DNA of 64,000 nucleotides from Sphingobacteriaceae bacterium (GTDB lineage Bacteria > Bacteroidota > Bacteroidia > Sphingobacteriales > Sphingobacteriaceae): positions 1 to 64,000 of the forward strand of contig JACMJM010000045.1 of NCBI GenBank assembly GCA_014380615.1, given 5' to 3'. A program made the position numbers and the translations under genes. This document shows positions 1-10,007 of the stretch, piece after piece. Each line of letters opens with the position of its first letter. The first letter of the stretch is position 1. The notes under the pieces were generated by a model that made no database searches, had not been told where the DNA came from, and was given only the letters and a program-made list of their open reading frames with translations.

Positions 1-3000
1 AAAAATCAAAGCGAAAGAGTAAACTTTGCAACCAGCAAACACGTGATCGATTATCCCGATTTCCTGGATGTGCAATTGCAATCTTTCAGGGAATTTTTTC
101 AATTGGAGACTACTTCAGACAATCGTCATTCAGAAGGTTTGTTTAAAGTGTTTGCAGAGAATTTCCCAATCTCTGACTCAAGAAACATCTTCGTTTTGGA
201 GTTTCTTGATTACTTTATTGATCCGCCGCGTTATGATATACAAGAGTGTATCGAACGTGGTTTAACACACAGTGTTCCGTTAAAAGCTAAGTTACGTTTA
301 TCATGTAACGACGCCGAGCATGAGGATTTTGAAACAATTGTTCAGGATGTGTATTTGGGAACTATCCCATACATGACTCCTAAAGGAACATTTGTAATTA
401 ATGGTGCTGAGCGCGTAATTGTATCCCAATTACACAGGTCGCCGGGTGTGTTTTTCGGCCAAAGCCGTCACACAAACGGAACCAAGCTTTATTCAGCTCG
501 TGTAATACCTTTTAAAGGTTCTTGGATTGAGTTTGCAACAGACGTTAATAACGTAATGTATGCTTACATTGATCGTAAGAAAAAATTCCCGGTTACCACG
601 CTTCTTCGTGCAATTGGATACGACTCTGATAAAGATATCTTAGAACTATTCGAATTAGCTGATGAAGTAAAAGTTAGCAAATCTGGCTTGAAGAAATTCG
701 TTGGCCGTAAGCTTGCTGCAAGGGTTCTTAAAAAATGGGTAGAAGATTTTGTGGATGAAGATACAGGTGAAGTAGTTTCTATCGATCGTAATGAGATCAT
801 CCTTGAGCGTGAAACCATCTTAGAAGATGACCATATCGATATGATCATCGATGCTGGTGTTAAAACTGTTATCCTTTCTAAGGATGATGCTTCCAGCAAC
901 GCTGATTATTCTATCATATATAACACATTACAGAAGGATACTTCAAACTCTGAAAAAGAAGCGGTGGAGCATATCTATCGTCAATTACGTAACGCTGAAC
1001 CACCTGATGAGGAAACTGCTCGTGGTATCATCGACCGTTTGTTCTTCTCAGACAAACGTTACGATCTTGGAGACGTGGGCCGTTACCGGATCAATCGCAA
1101 GTTGAAACTGGATACTCCTGATGCTACCAAAGTTTTAACTAAGCAAGATATCATCGCGATAGTAAAATACCTGATCAAATTAATCAACTCTAAAGCAGAG
1201 GTGGATGATATTGATCACTTGTCAAATCGTCGTGTACGTACAGTAGGCGAGCAGTTATATGCTCAGTTCGGTGTAGGTTTAGCGCGTATGGCACGTACTA
1301 TCCGTGAGCGTATGAACATTCGTGATAACGAGGTGTTCACGCCAACAGATTTGATTAATGCACGTACACTTTCTTCTGTGATCAACTCGTTCTTCGGAAC
1401 TAACCAGTTATCACAGTTTATGGATCAGACCAATCCTCTGGCAGAGATTACGCACAAGCGTCGTCTGTCAGCCCTAGGGCCCGGTGGTCTATCAAGAGAG
1501 CGTGCTGGTTTCGAGGTTCGTGACGTTCACTATACCCACTACGGTAGGTTGTGTACCATCGAAACTCCAGAGGGACCAAACATTGGTTTGATTTCATCAC
1601 TCTGCGTTCACGCTAAAATTAACACACTTGGTTTTATCGAAACGCCTTATCGTAAGGTTGATAATGGCCGTGTTGTTGTTGAAGAGCCTGTGATCTACTT
1701 ATCTGCTGAAGATGAAGATTCGAAAACAATTGCTCAGGCAAACGCACATTATAATGATAAAGGTGTTTTTGATACCCCACGTGTAAAAGCACGTTTTGAG
1801 GGTGATTTCCCGATTATTGAGCCGGAGAGATTAGATTTAATTGACGTTGCTCCAAACCAGATCACTTCTATCGCGGCTTCATTAATTCCGTTCTTAGAGC
1901 ATGATGATGCTAACCGTGCCTTGATGGGTTCGAACATGCAACGCCAGGCTGTGCCATTGCTTCGTCCTGAAGCTCCAATTGTTGGTACAGGTTTGGAAGG
2001 TCGTGTGGCCCGTGATTCACGTACGCTAATCAACGCAGAAGGAAACGGTGTGGTTGAGTATGTTGACGCGAACGAAATTCGTATTACTTACGAAAGAAAT
2101 GAAGACGACAGACTGGTTTCTTTCGAAGGTGAAACTAAGGGTTATCGTTTAACTAAATTTAAGAAAACTAACCAGAGCACTTGTATCAACTTAAAGCCTA
2201 TTGTAATAAAAGGTCAAAAAGTTACGAAAGGACAGGTTCTTTGCGAAGGATACGCAACTCAGGATGGAGAATTAGCATTAGGTAGAAATCTTAAAGTGGC
2301 ATTCATGCCTTGGCAAGGTTTCAACTTTGAGGATGCGATTGTGATTTCTGAGCGGGTAGTATCTCAGGATATCTTTACATCTCTTCACATTGAAGAGTTT
2401 GAATTAGAAGTTCGGGATACTAAACGTGGTGAAGAAGAATTAACACCGGATATTCCTAACGTTTCTGAAGAGGCTACTAAAGACCTTGATGAGAACGGTA
2501 TTATCCGTGTTGGTGCTGAAGTGAAAGAAGGTGATATTTTAATTGGTAAAATTACTCCGAAAGGAGAATCAGACCCCTCACCGGAAGAGAAACTTCTTCG
2601 TGCGATTTTTGGAGATAAAGCAGGTGATGTTAAGGATGCGTCTTTAAAAACTCCTCCTTCTATCAGCGGCGTTGTTATCGATACAAAATTGTTCTCTCGT
2701 GCTAAGAAAACTACTAAAGCTGAAGAAAAAGCTGCTTTAGAGAAATTAGATAACGGACACTTTAAAGCTGTTAAAACGTTGAGAGACGGTTTAATTGATA
2801 AGCTTTTCATCATTGTAAATGGTAAAACTTCTCAAGGCGTATTCAATGTTTACAAAGAGCTTTTAGTGCCTAAAGGAGCTAAATTTACTCAGAAAATGCT
2901 TGCTGAACTTGAGTTCGCAAACATTAATCCGACTAAATGGACAACTGACGAAGACAAAAACGAGCTGATTAAGCAATTGCTTCACAACTATAACATTAAG

Positions 3001-3798
3001 CTTAACGAAGAGCTTGGTGCTTACAAACGTGATAAATTCGCGATCAGTGTAGGAGATGAGCTTCCATCAGGTATCGTTCAAATGGCTAAAGTTTACATCG
3101 CTAAAAAGCGTAAGCTTAAAGTGGGTGATAAAATGGCCGGACGTCACGGTAACAAGGGTATCGTTGCTCGTATCGTTCGTGACGAGGATATGCCATTCTT
3201 AGAAGACGGAACTCCGGTAGATATCGTTCTTAACCCGCTGGGTGTACCTTCGCGGATGAACCTTGGACAGATTTACGAAACTGTTTTGGGTTGGGCTGGT
3301 AAAGAGCTTGGAATTAAATTCGCTACTCCGATTTTTGATGGGGCAACTCATACAGAAGTTGAAGAGTGGGTTGAAAAAGCGGGTGTACCAGCATCAGGAA
3401 GAACGTATTTATACAATGGCTTAACAGGCGAGCGTTTCGACCAGCCAACTACAGTAGGTATTATTTACATGCTGAAATTGGGTCACATGGTTGATGATAA
3501 GATGCACGCACGTTCAATCGGACCATACTCATTAATTACACAACAGCCTCTGGGTGGTAAAGCTCAGTTCGGTGGTCAGCGTTTTGGTGAGATGGAGGTT
3601 TGGGCACTTGAGGCTTTCGGTGCAGCTAACATCCTTCAGGAAATCTTAACGGTTAAATCTGATGATGTTGTGGGCCGTGCTAAAACATACGAAGCGATTG
3701 TTAAAGGTGAAACCCTTCCAACACCTTCAGTTCCTGAATCATTCAACGTATTGGTTCATGAGTTAAGAGGTTTGGGATTAGAGATCACGTTAGACTAG
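1..3798 (+). CDS. rpoB: RNA polymerase beta subunit (5' end missing)
   Basis: Beta subunit of the core RNA polymerase. The reading frame is open from base 1 and the first residues ([19 protein letters not shown]) match the usual Bacteroidota N-terminus, so the GTG at 43 is an internal valine and only a few codons lie outside the window. The rifampicin-binding region is visible around 1390-1530 ([14 protein letters not shown], then [19 protein letters not shown]). The C-terminal half carries [14 protein letters not shown] near 3120-3160 and [21 protein letters not shown] near 3555-3620, both typical of catalytic and clamp parts of beta. It is followed after 92 bp by rpoC on the same strand, the usual order. 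Confidence 0.97.
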   Translation, partial: KNQSERVNFATSKHVIDYPDFLDVQLQSFREFFQLETTSDNRHSEGLFKVFAENFPISDSRNIFVLEFLDYFIDPPRYDIQECIERGLTHSVPLKAKLRLSCNDAEHEDFETIVQDVYLGTIPYMTPKGTFVINGAERVIVSQLHRSPGVFFGQSRHTNGTKLYSARVIPFKGSWIEFATDVNNVMYAYIDRKKKFPVTTLLRAIGYDSDKDILELFELADEVKVSKSGLKKFVGRKLAARVLKKWVEDFVDEDTGEVVSIDRNEIILERETILEDDHIDMIIDAGVKTVILSKDDASSNADYSIIYNTLQKDTSNSEKEAVEHIYRQLRNAEPPDEETARGIIDRLFFSDKRYDLGDVGRYRINRKLKLDTPDATKVLTKQDIIAIVKYLIKLINSKAEVDDIDHLSNRRVRTVGEQLYAQFGVGLARMARTIRERMNIRDNEVFTPTDLINARTLSSVINSFFGTNQLSQFMDQTNPLAEITHKRRLSALGPGGLSRERAGFEVRDVHYTHYGRLCTIETPEGPNIGLISSLCVHAKINTLGFIETPYRKVDNGRVVVEEPVIYLSAEDEDSKTIAQANAHYNDKGVFDTPRVKARFEGDFPIIEPERLDLIDVAPNQITSIAASLIPFLEHDDANRALMGSNMQRQAVPLLRPEAPIVGTGLEGRVARDSRTLINAEGNGVVEYVDANEIRITYERNEDDRLVSFEGETKGYRLTKFKKTNQSTCINLKPIVIKGQKVTKGQVLCEGYATQDGELALGRNLKVAFMPWQGFNFEDAIVISERVVSQDIFTSLHIEEFELEVRDTKRGEEELTPDIPNVSEEATKDLDENGIIRVGAEVKEGDILIGKITPKGESDPSPEEKLLRAIFGDKAGDVKDASLKTPPSISGVVIDTKLFSRAKKTTKAEEKAALEKLDNGHFKAVKTLRDGLIDKLFIIVNGKTSQGVFNVYKELLVPKGAKFTQKMLAELEFANINPTKWTTDEDKNELIKQLLHNYNIKLNEELGAYKRDKFAISVGDELPSGIVQMAKVYIAKKRKLKVGDKMAGRHGNKGIVARIVRDEDMPFLEDGTPVDIVLNPLGVPSRMNLGQIYETVLGWAGKELGIKFATPIFDGATHTEVEEWVEKAGVPASGRTYLYNGLTGERFDQPTTVGIIYMLKLGHMVDDKMHARSIGPYSLITQQPLGGKAQFGGQRFGEMEVWALEAFGAANILQEILTVKSDDVVGRAKTYEAIVKGETLPTPSVPESFNVLVHELRGLGLEITLD

Positions 3799-3805
3799 TA
3801 TAAGG

Positions 3806-3876
3806 TATAAAGTATCAGGTATCAGGACTTTGGCAAGCGCCATATCTTGATACTTGATACCAGATACTTGATACTT
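3806..3876. repeat. rpoB-rpoC intergenic inverted repeat of TATCAGG modules
   Basis: Arms AAGTATCAGGTATCA (3810-3824) and TGATACCAGATACTT (3855-3869) are complementary over 15 bp with one mismatch, and a further GATACTT copy follows. The element fills nearly all of the gap between rpoB and rpoC. It has no T-tract, so it is not an obvious terminator. The same words (GGTATCAGG, CCTGATACC) recur between yggS and the GNAT gene and upstream of moaD, which suggests a dispersed repeat family. Confidence 0.7.
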
Positions 3877-3890
3877 AAAAATAAAGAGAT

Positions 3891-6800
3891 ATGTCTTACA
3901 AAAAAGATAATAAAATCAAAAGTAACTTCACCAGCATTACAATCAGTCTTGCATCTCCTGAGTCTATCTTGGAGCGTTCGAGCGGTGAGGTTTTAAAACC
4001 GGAAACCATTAACTACAGGACCTACAAGCCTGAGCGTGATGGTTTATTCTGCGAGAGAATCTTCGGTCCGGTGAAAGATTTCGAATGCCACTGCGGTAAG
4101 TACAAACGTATCCGTTACAAGGGTATCGTGTGCGACCGTTGCGGTGTTGAAGTAACTGAGAAAAAAGTACGTCGTGAGCGTATGGGACACATTAACCTTG
4201 TGGTTCCTGTTGCGCATATATGGTACTTCCGTTCTCTACCAAACAAGATTGGGTATTTGTTAGGTCTTCCTACCAAAAAACTTGATCTGATCATTTATTA
4301 CGAGCGTTATGTAGTTATTCAGCCAGGTTTGAAAGAAGCTGACGGAATTGCTAAAATGGATTTCTTAACGGAAGAAGAGTATCTTGATATCCTTGATACT
4401 TTACCAAAAGAAAACCAATATTTAGATGATAAAGATCCTCAGAAATTTATCGCTAAAATGGGTGCTGATGCATTAGAGGAGTTATTGAAACGCCTTGATT
4501 TGGATCAGCAATCTTATGATCTTCGTCACCAGGCCGCTAACGAAACTTCGCAGCAACGTAAAAATGAGGCGCTTAAACGTCTTCAGGTTGTTGAGGCTTT
4601 CCGTGGTGCCAGAGAACGTATCGAGAATAATCCGGAGTGGATGATCGTTAAGATCGTTCCGGTAATTCCACCAGAATTGCGTCCGTTGGTTCCATTAGAA
4701 GGTGGTCGTTTCGCAACTTCGGATTTGAACGATTTATATCGTCGTGTAATTATCCGTAACAATCGTTTGAAAAGATTAATCGAGATCAAAGCTCCGGAAG
4801 TAATCTTACGTAATGAAAAACGTATGCTTCAGGAAGCGGTAGATTCATTGTTCGACAACTCACGTAAAGTGAACGCTGTTAAAACTGAAGGTAACCGTGC
4901 TTTAAAATCTCTTTCTGATATTCTAAAAGGTAAACAAGGTCGTTTCCGTCAAAACTTATTGGGTAAACGTGTGGATTATTCAGCACGTTCGGTAATTGTT
5001 GTAGGACCAAACCTAAAACTGCATGAGTGCGGTTTACCAAAAGACATGGCTGCCGAGCTATTTAAACCATTCATTATTCGTAAGATGATTGAAAGGGGAG
5101 TAGTAAAAACAGTTAAGTCGGCTAAAAAAATCGTTGACCGTAAAGACCCAATCGTTTGGGATATTTTGGAAAACGTATTGAAAGGACACCCTGTATTACT
5201 GAATCGTGCGCCTACGCTACACAGATTAGGTATCCAGTCTTTCCAGCCAAAACTAATTGAAGGAAAAGCGATCCAGTTACACCCATTAGTGTGTACAGCA
5301 TTCAACGCGGATTTTGACGGTGACCAGATGGCGGTACACGTACCACTAGGCCAGGCTGCGATCCTTGAAGCACAAGTGTTGATGCTTGCTTCTCACAATA
5401 TTTTGAACCCTGCAAACGGTACTCCGATCACAGTTCCTTCACAGGATATGGTTTTGGGTCTTTACTATATTACTAAGGGCCGTAAAACTGATGCCGGAAG
5501 AGTGGTTAAAGGAGAAGGCCAGACTTTTTATTCTGCAGAGGAAGTGATCATTGCTTATAATGAGAAAATGATCGACCTGCATGCTTTCATTAAGGTTAAA
5601 GCCAAAGTGAAAGAGAAAGATGGTTCGAAAGACGGTGTAATTGTTACTAAAATCATTGATACTACAGTAGGACGTGTATTGTTCAATCAGCATGTTCCTG
5701 AAGAAGTAGGATATATTAACGAACTTCTAACTAAGAAATCACTTCGTGATATCATTGGTGAAGTTGTTAAGAACACTGGTATGGCTCGTGCTGCCCAGTT
5801 CCTTGATGATATTAAGGAGTTAGGTTTCCAGATGGCATTCCGTGGTGGTTTATCGTTTAACTTACAGGATTTAAATATTCCTGATTCAAAAGTTACGTTG
5901 ATCGCTCAGGCTTCTAAAGAAGTTGAAGAGGTAATGAATAACTATAACATGGGTTTCATTACTAATAACGAACGTTATAATCAGATCATTGATATCTGGA
6001 CACGTATCAATAACAAGTTGACTGCTAATGTGATGGATATTTTATCCTCAGATAATCAAGGTTTCAACTCGGTTTATATGATGCTTGATTCTGGAGCCCG
6101 TGGTTCAAAAGAGCAGATTCGTCAGCTTTGCGGAATGCGTGGATTGATGGCGAAACCACAAAAATCAGGTTCTGGCGGTGAAATTATCGAAAACCCGATT
6201 CTTTCGAACTTTAAAGAAGGATTATCGGTACTCGAGTACTTTATCTCAACTCACGGTGCGCGTAAAGGTCTTGCGGATACGGCGTTAAAAACGGCTGATG
6301 CTGGTTACTTAACCCGTCGTTTACATGATGTTGCACAGGATATGATTGTTGGTGAAACAGATTGCGGTACTTTAAGAGGTATTTTCACAACCGCCCTTAA
6401 AGATAACGAGGATATTGTTGAGCCATTATATGAGCGTATCCTGGGAAGAACTTCATTGCATGATGTGTTTGACCCAATCAGCGGAGACCGTTTAGTTTCT
6501 GCAGGTCAGGATATTGATGAAGAAATTGCAAATAACATTGAGACTTCTCCTCTGGAAGGAATTGAGATTCGTTCGGTTCTTACCTGCGAAAGTCAGCGTG
6601 GTGTTTGCGGATTGTGCTATGGACGTAACCTGGCAACAGGTAAACGAGTTCAGGCTGGTGAAGCTGTCGGTGTAATTGCCGCGCAGTCAATCGGTGAGCC
6701 GGGAACGCAGTTAACACTTCGTACATTCCACGTGGGTGGTACCGCATCTAACATTGCAGCGGAATCTTACATCAACGCGAAATTCGAAGGTGTTATCGAA

Positions 6801-8195
6801 TTCGAAAATATAAGAACTGTTCCTTACGAAATTGAGGAAGGACCTGTTGACGTAGTATTGGGTCGTTCAGGTGAGTTCCGTATTATCGAGCCGAACAGTG
6901 GCAGAGTAATCGTTACCAATAACATTCCTTATGGTTCTTACCTTTTTGTTAAAGAAGGTGATAAAGTAGCAAAAGGCGATAAGATTTGTAGCTGGGATCC
7001 ATATAACGCGGTAATTATCTCCGAGTTTACCGGTAAAGTTGAATTTGAGGCTGTAATTGAGGGTGTTACCTTCCGTGAAGAATCAGATGAACAAACTGGT
7101 CACAAAGAGAAAGTAATTATCGATACCAGGGATAAAACTAAAAACCCGGTTATCAAGATTATGGATAACACAGGTCACGCCGTTAAGGGATATAACATCC
7201 CGGTAGGTGCCCACATTTCAATTGACGAAGGTCAGAAATTGAAAATGGGAGAGGTTATTGCGAAAATTCCTCGTTCTACAGGAAAGACCCGTGATATCAC
7301 CGGTGGTCTTCCTCGTGTAACTGAGTTATTTGAGGCTCGTAACCCATCAAATCCTGCAGTAGTAACCGAAATTGACGGAGTAGTAACTTTAGGTGGCGTT
7401 AAACGTGGTAACCGTGAGATTTCGATTGAATCCAGAGATGGACAGATTAAGAAATACTTGGTACCTCTTTCTAAGCACATCCTTGTACAGGATAATGACT
7501 TTGTTAAAGCTGGTATGCCTTTATCAGATGGTTCTATTTCTCCTGCGGATATCCTTGCAATTAAAGGACCTGCGGCAGTTCAGGAGTATTTGGTTAACGG
7601 AATCCAGGAAGTTTACCGTCTGCAAGGGGTGAAAATTAACGATAAGCATTTTGAGGTTATCGTTCACCAGATGATGCAGAAAGTAATGATTGAAGATCCG
7701 GGAGATACTAAGTTCTTAGAAAAAGATGCTATTTCTCGTTGGGACTTCATGATCGAGAACGAGGATATTTACGACAAGAAAGTTGTTGTTGATCCGGGAG
7801 AATCTACAAACCTTAAACCAGGACAGATCATCACTCTGCGTAAGCTAAGAGATGAAAATTCTGCTCTGAAACGTAAGGATATGCGTTTGGTTGAAGCAAG
7901 GGATGCAATTCCTGCAACATCAAGCCAGGTTCTTCAAGGTATTACCCGTGCATCGTTAGGTACTAAATCGTTTATCTCTGCAGCTTCCTTCCAGGAAACT
8001 ACAAAAGTATTGAACGAGGCAGCTATCCACGGTAAACGTGATAACCTGTTAGGTTTGAAAGAGAACGTAATTGTTGGTCACCTGATTCCATCAGGAACCG
8101 GATTGCGTAGCTATGAAAGAATCATAGTTGGTTCTCAGGAAGAATACGATAAATTATTAGCTTCTAAAGAGGAAGTAGTAGAGGAAGAGGTTTAG
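3891..8195 (+). CDS. rpoC: RNA polymerase beta' subunit
   Basis: Largest subunit of RNA polymerase, 1434 aa, full length for Bacteroidota. The N-terminal zinc-binding site appears as [13 protein letters not shown] followed by CDRCGV near 4090-4150. The universal Mg-binding catalytic motif [12 protein letters not shown] is near 5310-5340. A second cysteine set ([19 protein letters not shown]) lies near 6590-6640, just before the trigger-loop region [20 protein letters not shown]. The acidic C-terminus (KEEVVEEEV) is normal. The ATG at 3891 gives the usual start MSYKKDNK. It is co-oriented with rpoB and ends at a strong intrinsic terminator. Confidence 0.98.
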   Translation: MSYKKDNKIKSNFTSITISLASPESILERSSGEVLKPETINYRTYKPERDGLFCERIFGPVKDFECHCGKYKRIRYKGIVCDRCGVEVTEKKVRRERMGHINLVVPVAHIWYFRSLPNKIGYLLGLPTKKLDLIIYYERYVVIQPGLKEADGIAKMDFLTEEEYLDILDTLPKENQYLDDKDPQKFIAKMGADALEELLKRLDLDQQSYDLRHQAANETSQQRKNEALKRLQVVEAFRGARERIENNPEWMIVKIVPVIPPELRPLVPLEGGRFATSDLNDLYRRVIIRNNRLKRLIEIKAPEVILRNEKRMLQEAVDSLFDNSRKVNAVKTEGNRALKSLSDILKGKQGRFRQNLLGKRVDYSARSVIVVGPNLKLHECGLPKDMAAELFKPFIIRKMIERGVVKTVKSAKKIVDRKDPIVWDILENVLKGHPVLLNRAPTLHRLGIQSFQPKLIEGKAIQLHPLVCTAFNADFDGDQMAVHVPLGQAAILEAQVLMLASHNILNPANGTPITVPSQDMVLGLYYITKGRKTDAGRVVKGEGQTFYSAEEVIIAYNEKMIDLHAFIKVKAKVKEKDGSKDGVIVTKIIDTTVGRVLFNQHVPEEVGYINELLTKKSLRDIIGEVVKNTGMARAAQFLDDIKELGFQMAFRGGLSFNLQDLNIPDSKVTLIAQASKEVEEVMNNYNMGFITNNERYNQIIDIWTRINNKLTANVMDILSSDNQGFNSVYMMLDSGARGSKEQIRQLCGMRGLMAKPQKSGSGGEIIENPILSNFKEGLSVLEYFISTHGARKGLADTALKTADAGYLTRRLHDVAQDMIVGETDCGTLRGIFTTALKDNEDIVEPLYERILGRTSLHDVFDPISGDRLVSAGQDIDEEIANNIETSPLEGIEIRSVLTCESQRGVCGLCYGRNLATGKRVQAGEAVGVIAAQSIGEPGTQLTLRTFHVGGTASNIAAESYINAKFEGVIEFENIRTVPYEIEEGPVDVVLGRSGEFRIIEPNSGRVIVTNNIPYGSYLFVKEGDKVAKGDKICSWDPYNAVIISEFTGKVEFEAVIEGVTFREESDEQTGHKEKVIIDTRDKTKNPVIKIMDNTGHAVKGYNIPVGAHISIDEGQKLKMGEVIAKIPRSTGKTRDITGGLPRVTELFEARNPSNPAVVTEIDGVVTLGGVKRGNREISIESRDGQIKKYLVPLSKHILVQDNDFVKAGMPLSDGSISPADILAIKGPAAVQEYLVNGIQEVYRLQGVKINDKHFEVIVHQMMQKVMIEDPGDTKFLEKDAISRWDFMIENEDIYDKKVVVDPGESTNLKPGQIITLRKLRDENSALKRKDMRLVEARDAIPATSSQVLQGITRASLGTKSFISAASFQETTKVLNEAAIHGKRDNLLGLKENVIVGHLIPSGTGLRSYERIIVGSQEEYDKLLASKEEVVEEEV

Positions 8196-8216
8196 GCTTT
8201 TTGCAATACAGATTTT

Positions 8217-8247
8217 AAGTCCCCGCCTTTCAGCGGGGACTTTTTTT
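8217..8247 (+). terminator. rpoBC terminator
   Basis: Perfect stem AAGTCCCCGC (8217-8226) / GCGGGGACTT (8233-8242) with a 6-base loop, followed by a run of T. It lies about 20 bp after the rpoC stop, so it is a textbook intrinsic terminator for the rpoBC transcript. Confidence 0.93.
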
Positions 8248-8264
8248 GTGCTGCGCCATACATT

Positions 8265-8434
8265 GTGGTGCCTCAGAGTCCCTGAAGGAGGAGCCTCTGA
8301 GGAGAAATAAGGATTTGGTTTTGGGAGGAGGGTTATCTCGGGGAGGAGGTAATGAGTGTTGTTTTTTTGAGAGTAAGCTCAATTATATACATTTAAATCC
8401 TGTAAGAGCAGGTTCTATTCTAAATTATTCCTGA
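8265..8434 (+). pseudogene. Remnant of a REP-associated (Y1/RAYT) transposase with adjacent palindrome
   Basis: The short frame ending at 8434 encodes KLNYIHLNPVRAG (8375-8413), the signature of the C-terminal part of Y1 / REP-associated tyrosine transposases (YIHxNPVRAG). Only about 20 residues are recognisable; the catalytic HUH and Tyr parts are gone, so this is a relic. Just upstream sits an 8 bp inverted repeat, CCTCAGAG (8271-8278) and CTCTGAGG (8295-8302), of the size RAYT proteins act on. The relic lies immediately downstream of the rpoC terminator, a common landing zone for such elements. Confidence 0.6.
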
Positions 8435-8530
8435 ATTCACTCGGCCCCAGCTCCATTCTCTTTTTTTAACATATTCTACCTTCATGTTCTCTTCATCTTG
8501 TCAACCTACCTTTATTTCAAATAGCACCAA

Positions 8531-8896
8531 ATGGGTAGAAGTAAAAAAGTATTACTGATAGAGGATAATGAAGATATCAGGTTAATTATAAGTATCATTC
8601 TAAAAGACGATGGGTTTGAGGTGATTGAGTCAGATTCGCTCGAAATAATTTCTCAATTAAATACTATCCAACCATGCTTAATTTTAATGGATAATTTATT
8701 AAAGGATGGCTCTGGCAGCGAAATGTGCAAAAAATTGAAAAATGATCCTGCCACCAGTTGTTTTCCCGTTATCCTCATTTCAGCTGCAACTGATCTTCAG
8801 GAAATGGCACATGGGTGCTTTGCTGATGGTTTTATAGAAAAGCCTTTCGATCTTACCGACTTTGTCGCCAAACTCAGAACCTTTAAGCTGGTTTAG
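8531..8896 (+). CDS. Single-domain response regulator (CheY-like)
   Basis: A 121-aa stand-alone receiver domain. The acidic pocket is LLIEDNED (E11, D12), the phosphoacceptor is D54 in LILMDNLL, the switch residue is S84 in VILISAA, and the conserved lysine is K104 in FIEKPFD. No output domain follows, so it probably acts by phosphotransfer or protein interaction. No kinase is adjacent on the same transcript; the nearest candidate is the split PAS kinase at 13.3-16.4 kb. The ATG at 8531 puts VLLIEDN at the expected distance from the N-terminus. Partner and output are unknown. Confidence 0.88.
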   Translation: MGRSKKVLLIEDNEDIRLIISIILKDDGFEVIESDSLEIISQLNTIQPCLILMDNLLKDGSGSEMCKKLKNDPATSCFPVILISAATDLQEMAHGCFADGFIEKPFDLTDFVAKLRTFKLV

Positions 8897-10007
8897 TTAG
8901 TAGACGGACTTTATGGATTTACAGGTCTGTGATATCCGGGATTATTGAACTTGTTTGATTTTCTTATTTCTTGAACCGCTTAGACAATATTATCGAATGA
9001 TAAACAATGAAGAATGAGTGAGCCAAGTGTAAACTAAAATAGAAAGTTGTTTAGCACTTAATACAAACCAAGCATTTTTATTGCCTTAGACTAATGCGAT
9101 GGCCGATCACATAAAGTAAACCGATCGCGTGTATCAATAAACATATTTTATACCATTCAGAGTAGTTAAAGAAAACAGTAGAAATAGTTATCACAATGAT
9201 AAAATAAAAGAGCGTTAATTTTAGAAATGTCATTTGGTGAGAGGTTAGGGATCATTGAATTTTAATTAATCAAATTATTTATTCTTTAAAGTATTGCTAA
9301 TAACTATGGAACTTTTTTTCTTAATCGCCGTAGAACAAGTCAAAATTCAGTGTATGTAGTCTAATCTTTTAAGGCTTTTCAGCTACCCATGGATGCTTCA
9401 TCCATGAAAGAATTGGAAAAAAGATCTAAAACTCATGTAGGGAGTGTCAAACTTACTACCACATAATCTTATTGTGGATTAATGTGGATAGGCTTTCCTG
9501 AGTTATCGTTCTGACAGGTATTCTTTCAAAACTTTTGGCTAAGTCTCAGATTTTCAACATTTTTTATTGTTAGTAACATGTTGATAACTATTAAATTACA
9601 GGGTGGAAGATCATGTAATTTCTTCATCTAATAGAGGTGTTAGCTCCCCATGATCCAAATTCCTTTTAACTTATTCTTCCGCTACGTTTTAATTAACGCA
9701 GGCAGCAAGTTGTTTTGTGAAATGTTGGGTTTTCGACCAGCCATCGAGTGCAATGGGCATTGTAAGTTTTTGGCTTTTCATTTAAGAGATACTTTACCGA
9801 TGCAAAGGGTTGTTTTCGCTTACCCTGGCTAATTTATAACCAAAATGCAGCAAATTGAGAATAACAGGATAAGGAAGTTTTGAAACTATATGTACAAAAC
9901 AGGCCTCAGGTTTGTAAATATCTCCCTTGATGAGAGGAATAATAGAGTGCTTTAATTGCTCCCTATATTATTCCTCTTGTATTCAGGCGTGTTCATATCG
10001 AACCCCC
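8897..10007. other. 1.1 kb gap: one small membrane ORF, otherwise no convincing gene
   Basis: No frame here resembles a known family apart from the 51-codon minus-strand frame at 9078-9233, listed separately. Two words close to the DnaA box, TGTGGATTA (9473-9481) and TGTGGATAG (9483-9491), sit 1 bp apart, with TGTTGATAA at 9579-9587; the meaning is unclear. Base composition is AT-rich and many short frames are interrupted, consistent with degraded or regulatory DNA. Confidence 0.5.
9078..9233 (-). CDS. Possible 51-aa membrane peptide
   Basis: An ATG-initiated minus-strand frame of 51 codons that begins MTFLKLTLFYFIIVITIS and continues to VFFNYSEWYKICLLIHAIG, ending HRISLRQ. It shows two hydrophobic stretches (about residues 4-22 and 29-44) separated by a short polar loop, with a basic C-terminus: a plausible two-helix small membrane protein. 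There is no recognisable homologue and no clear ribosome binding site, which is normal in Bacteroidota. It is the only plausible coding frame in a 1.1 kb gap. A chance hydrophobic frame in AT-rich DNA remains possible. Confidence 0.35.
   Translation of the reverse strand: MTFLKLTLFYFIIVITISTVFFNYSEWYKICLLIHAIGLLYVIGHRISLRQ

Noticed and set aside
43-45. GTG as the rpoB start
   Set aside because: The frame is open to base 1 and encodes the family's usual N-terminal residues upstream, so the gene starts outside the window.
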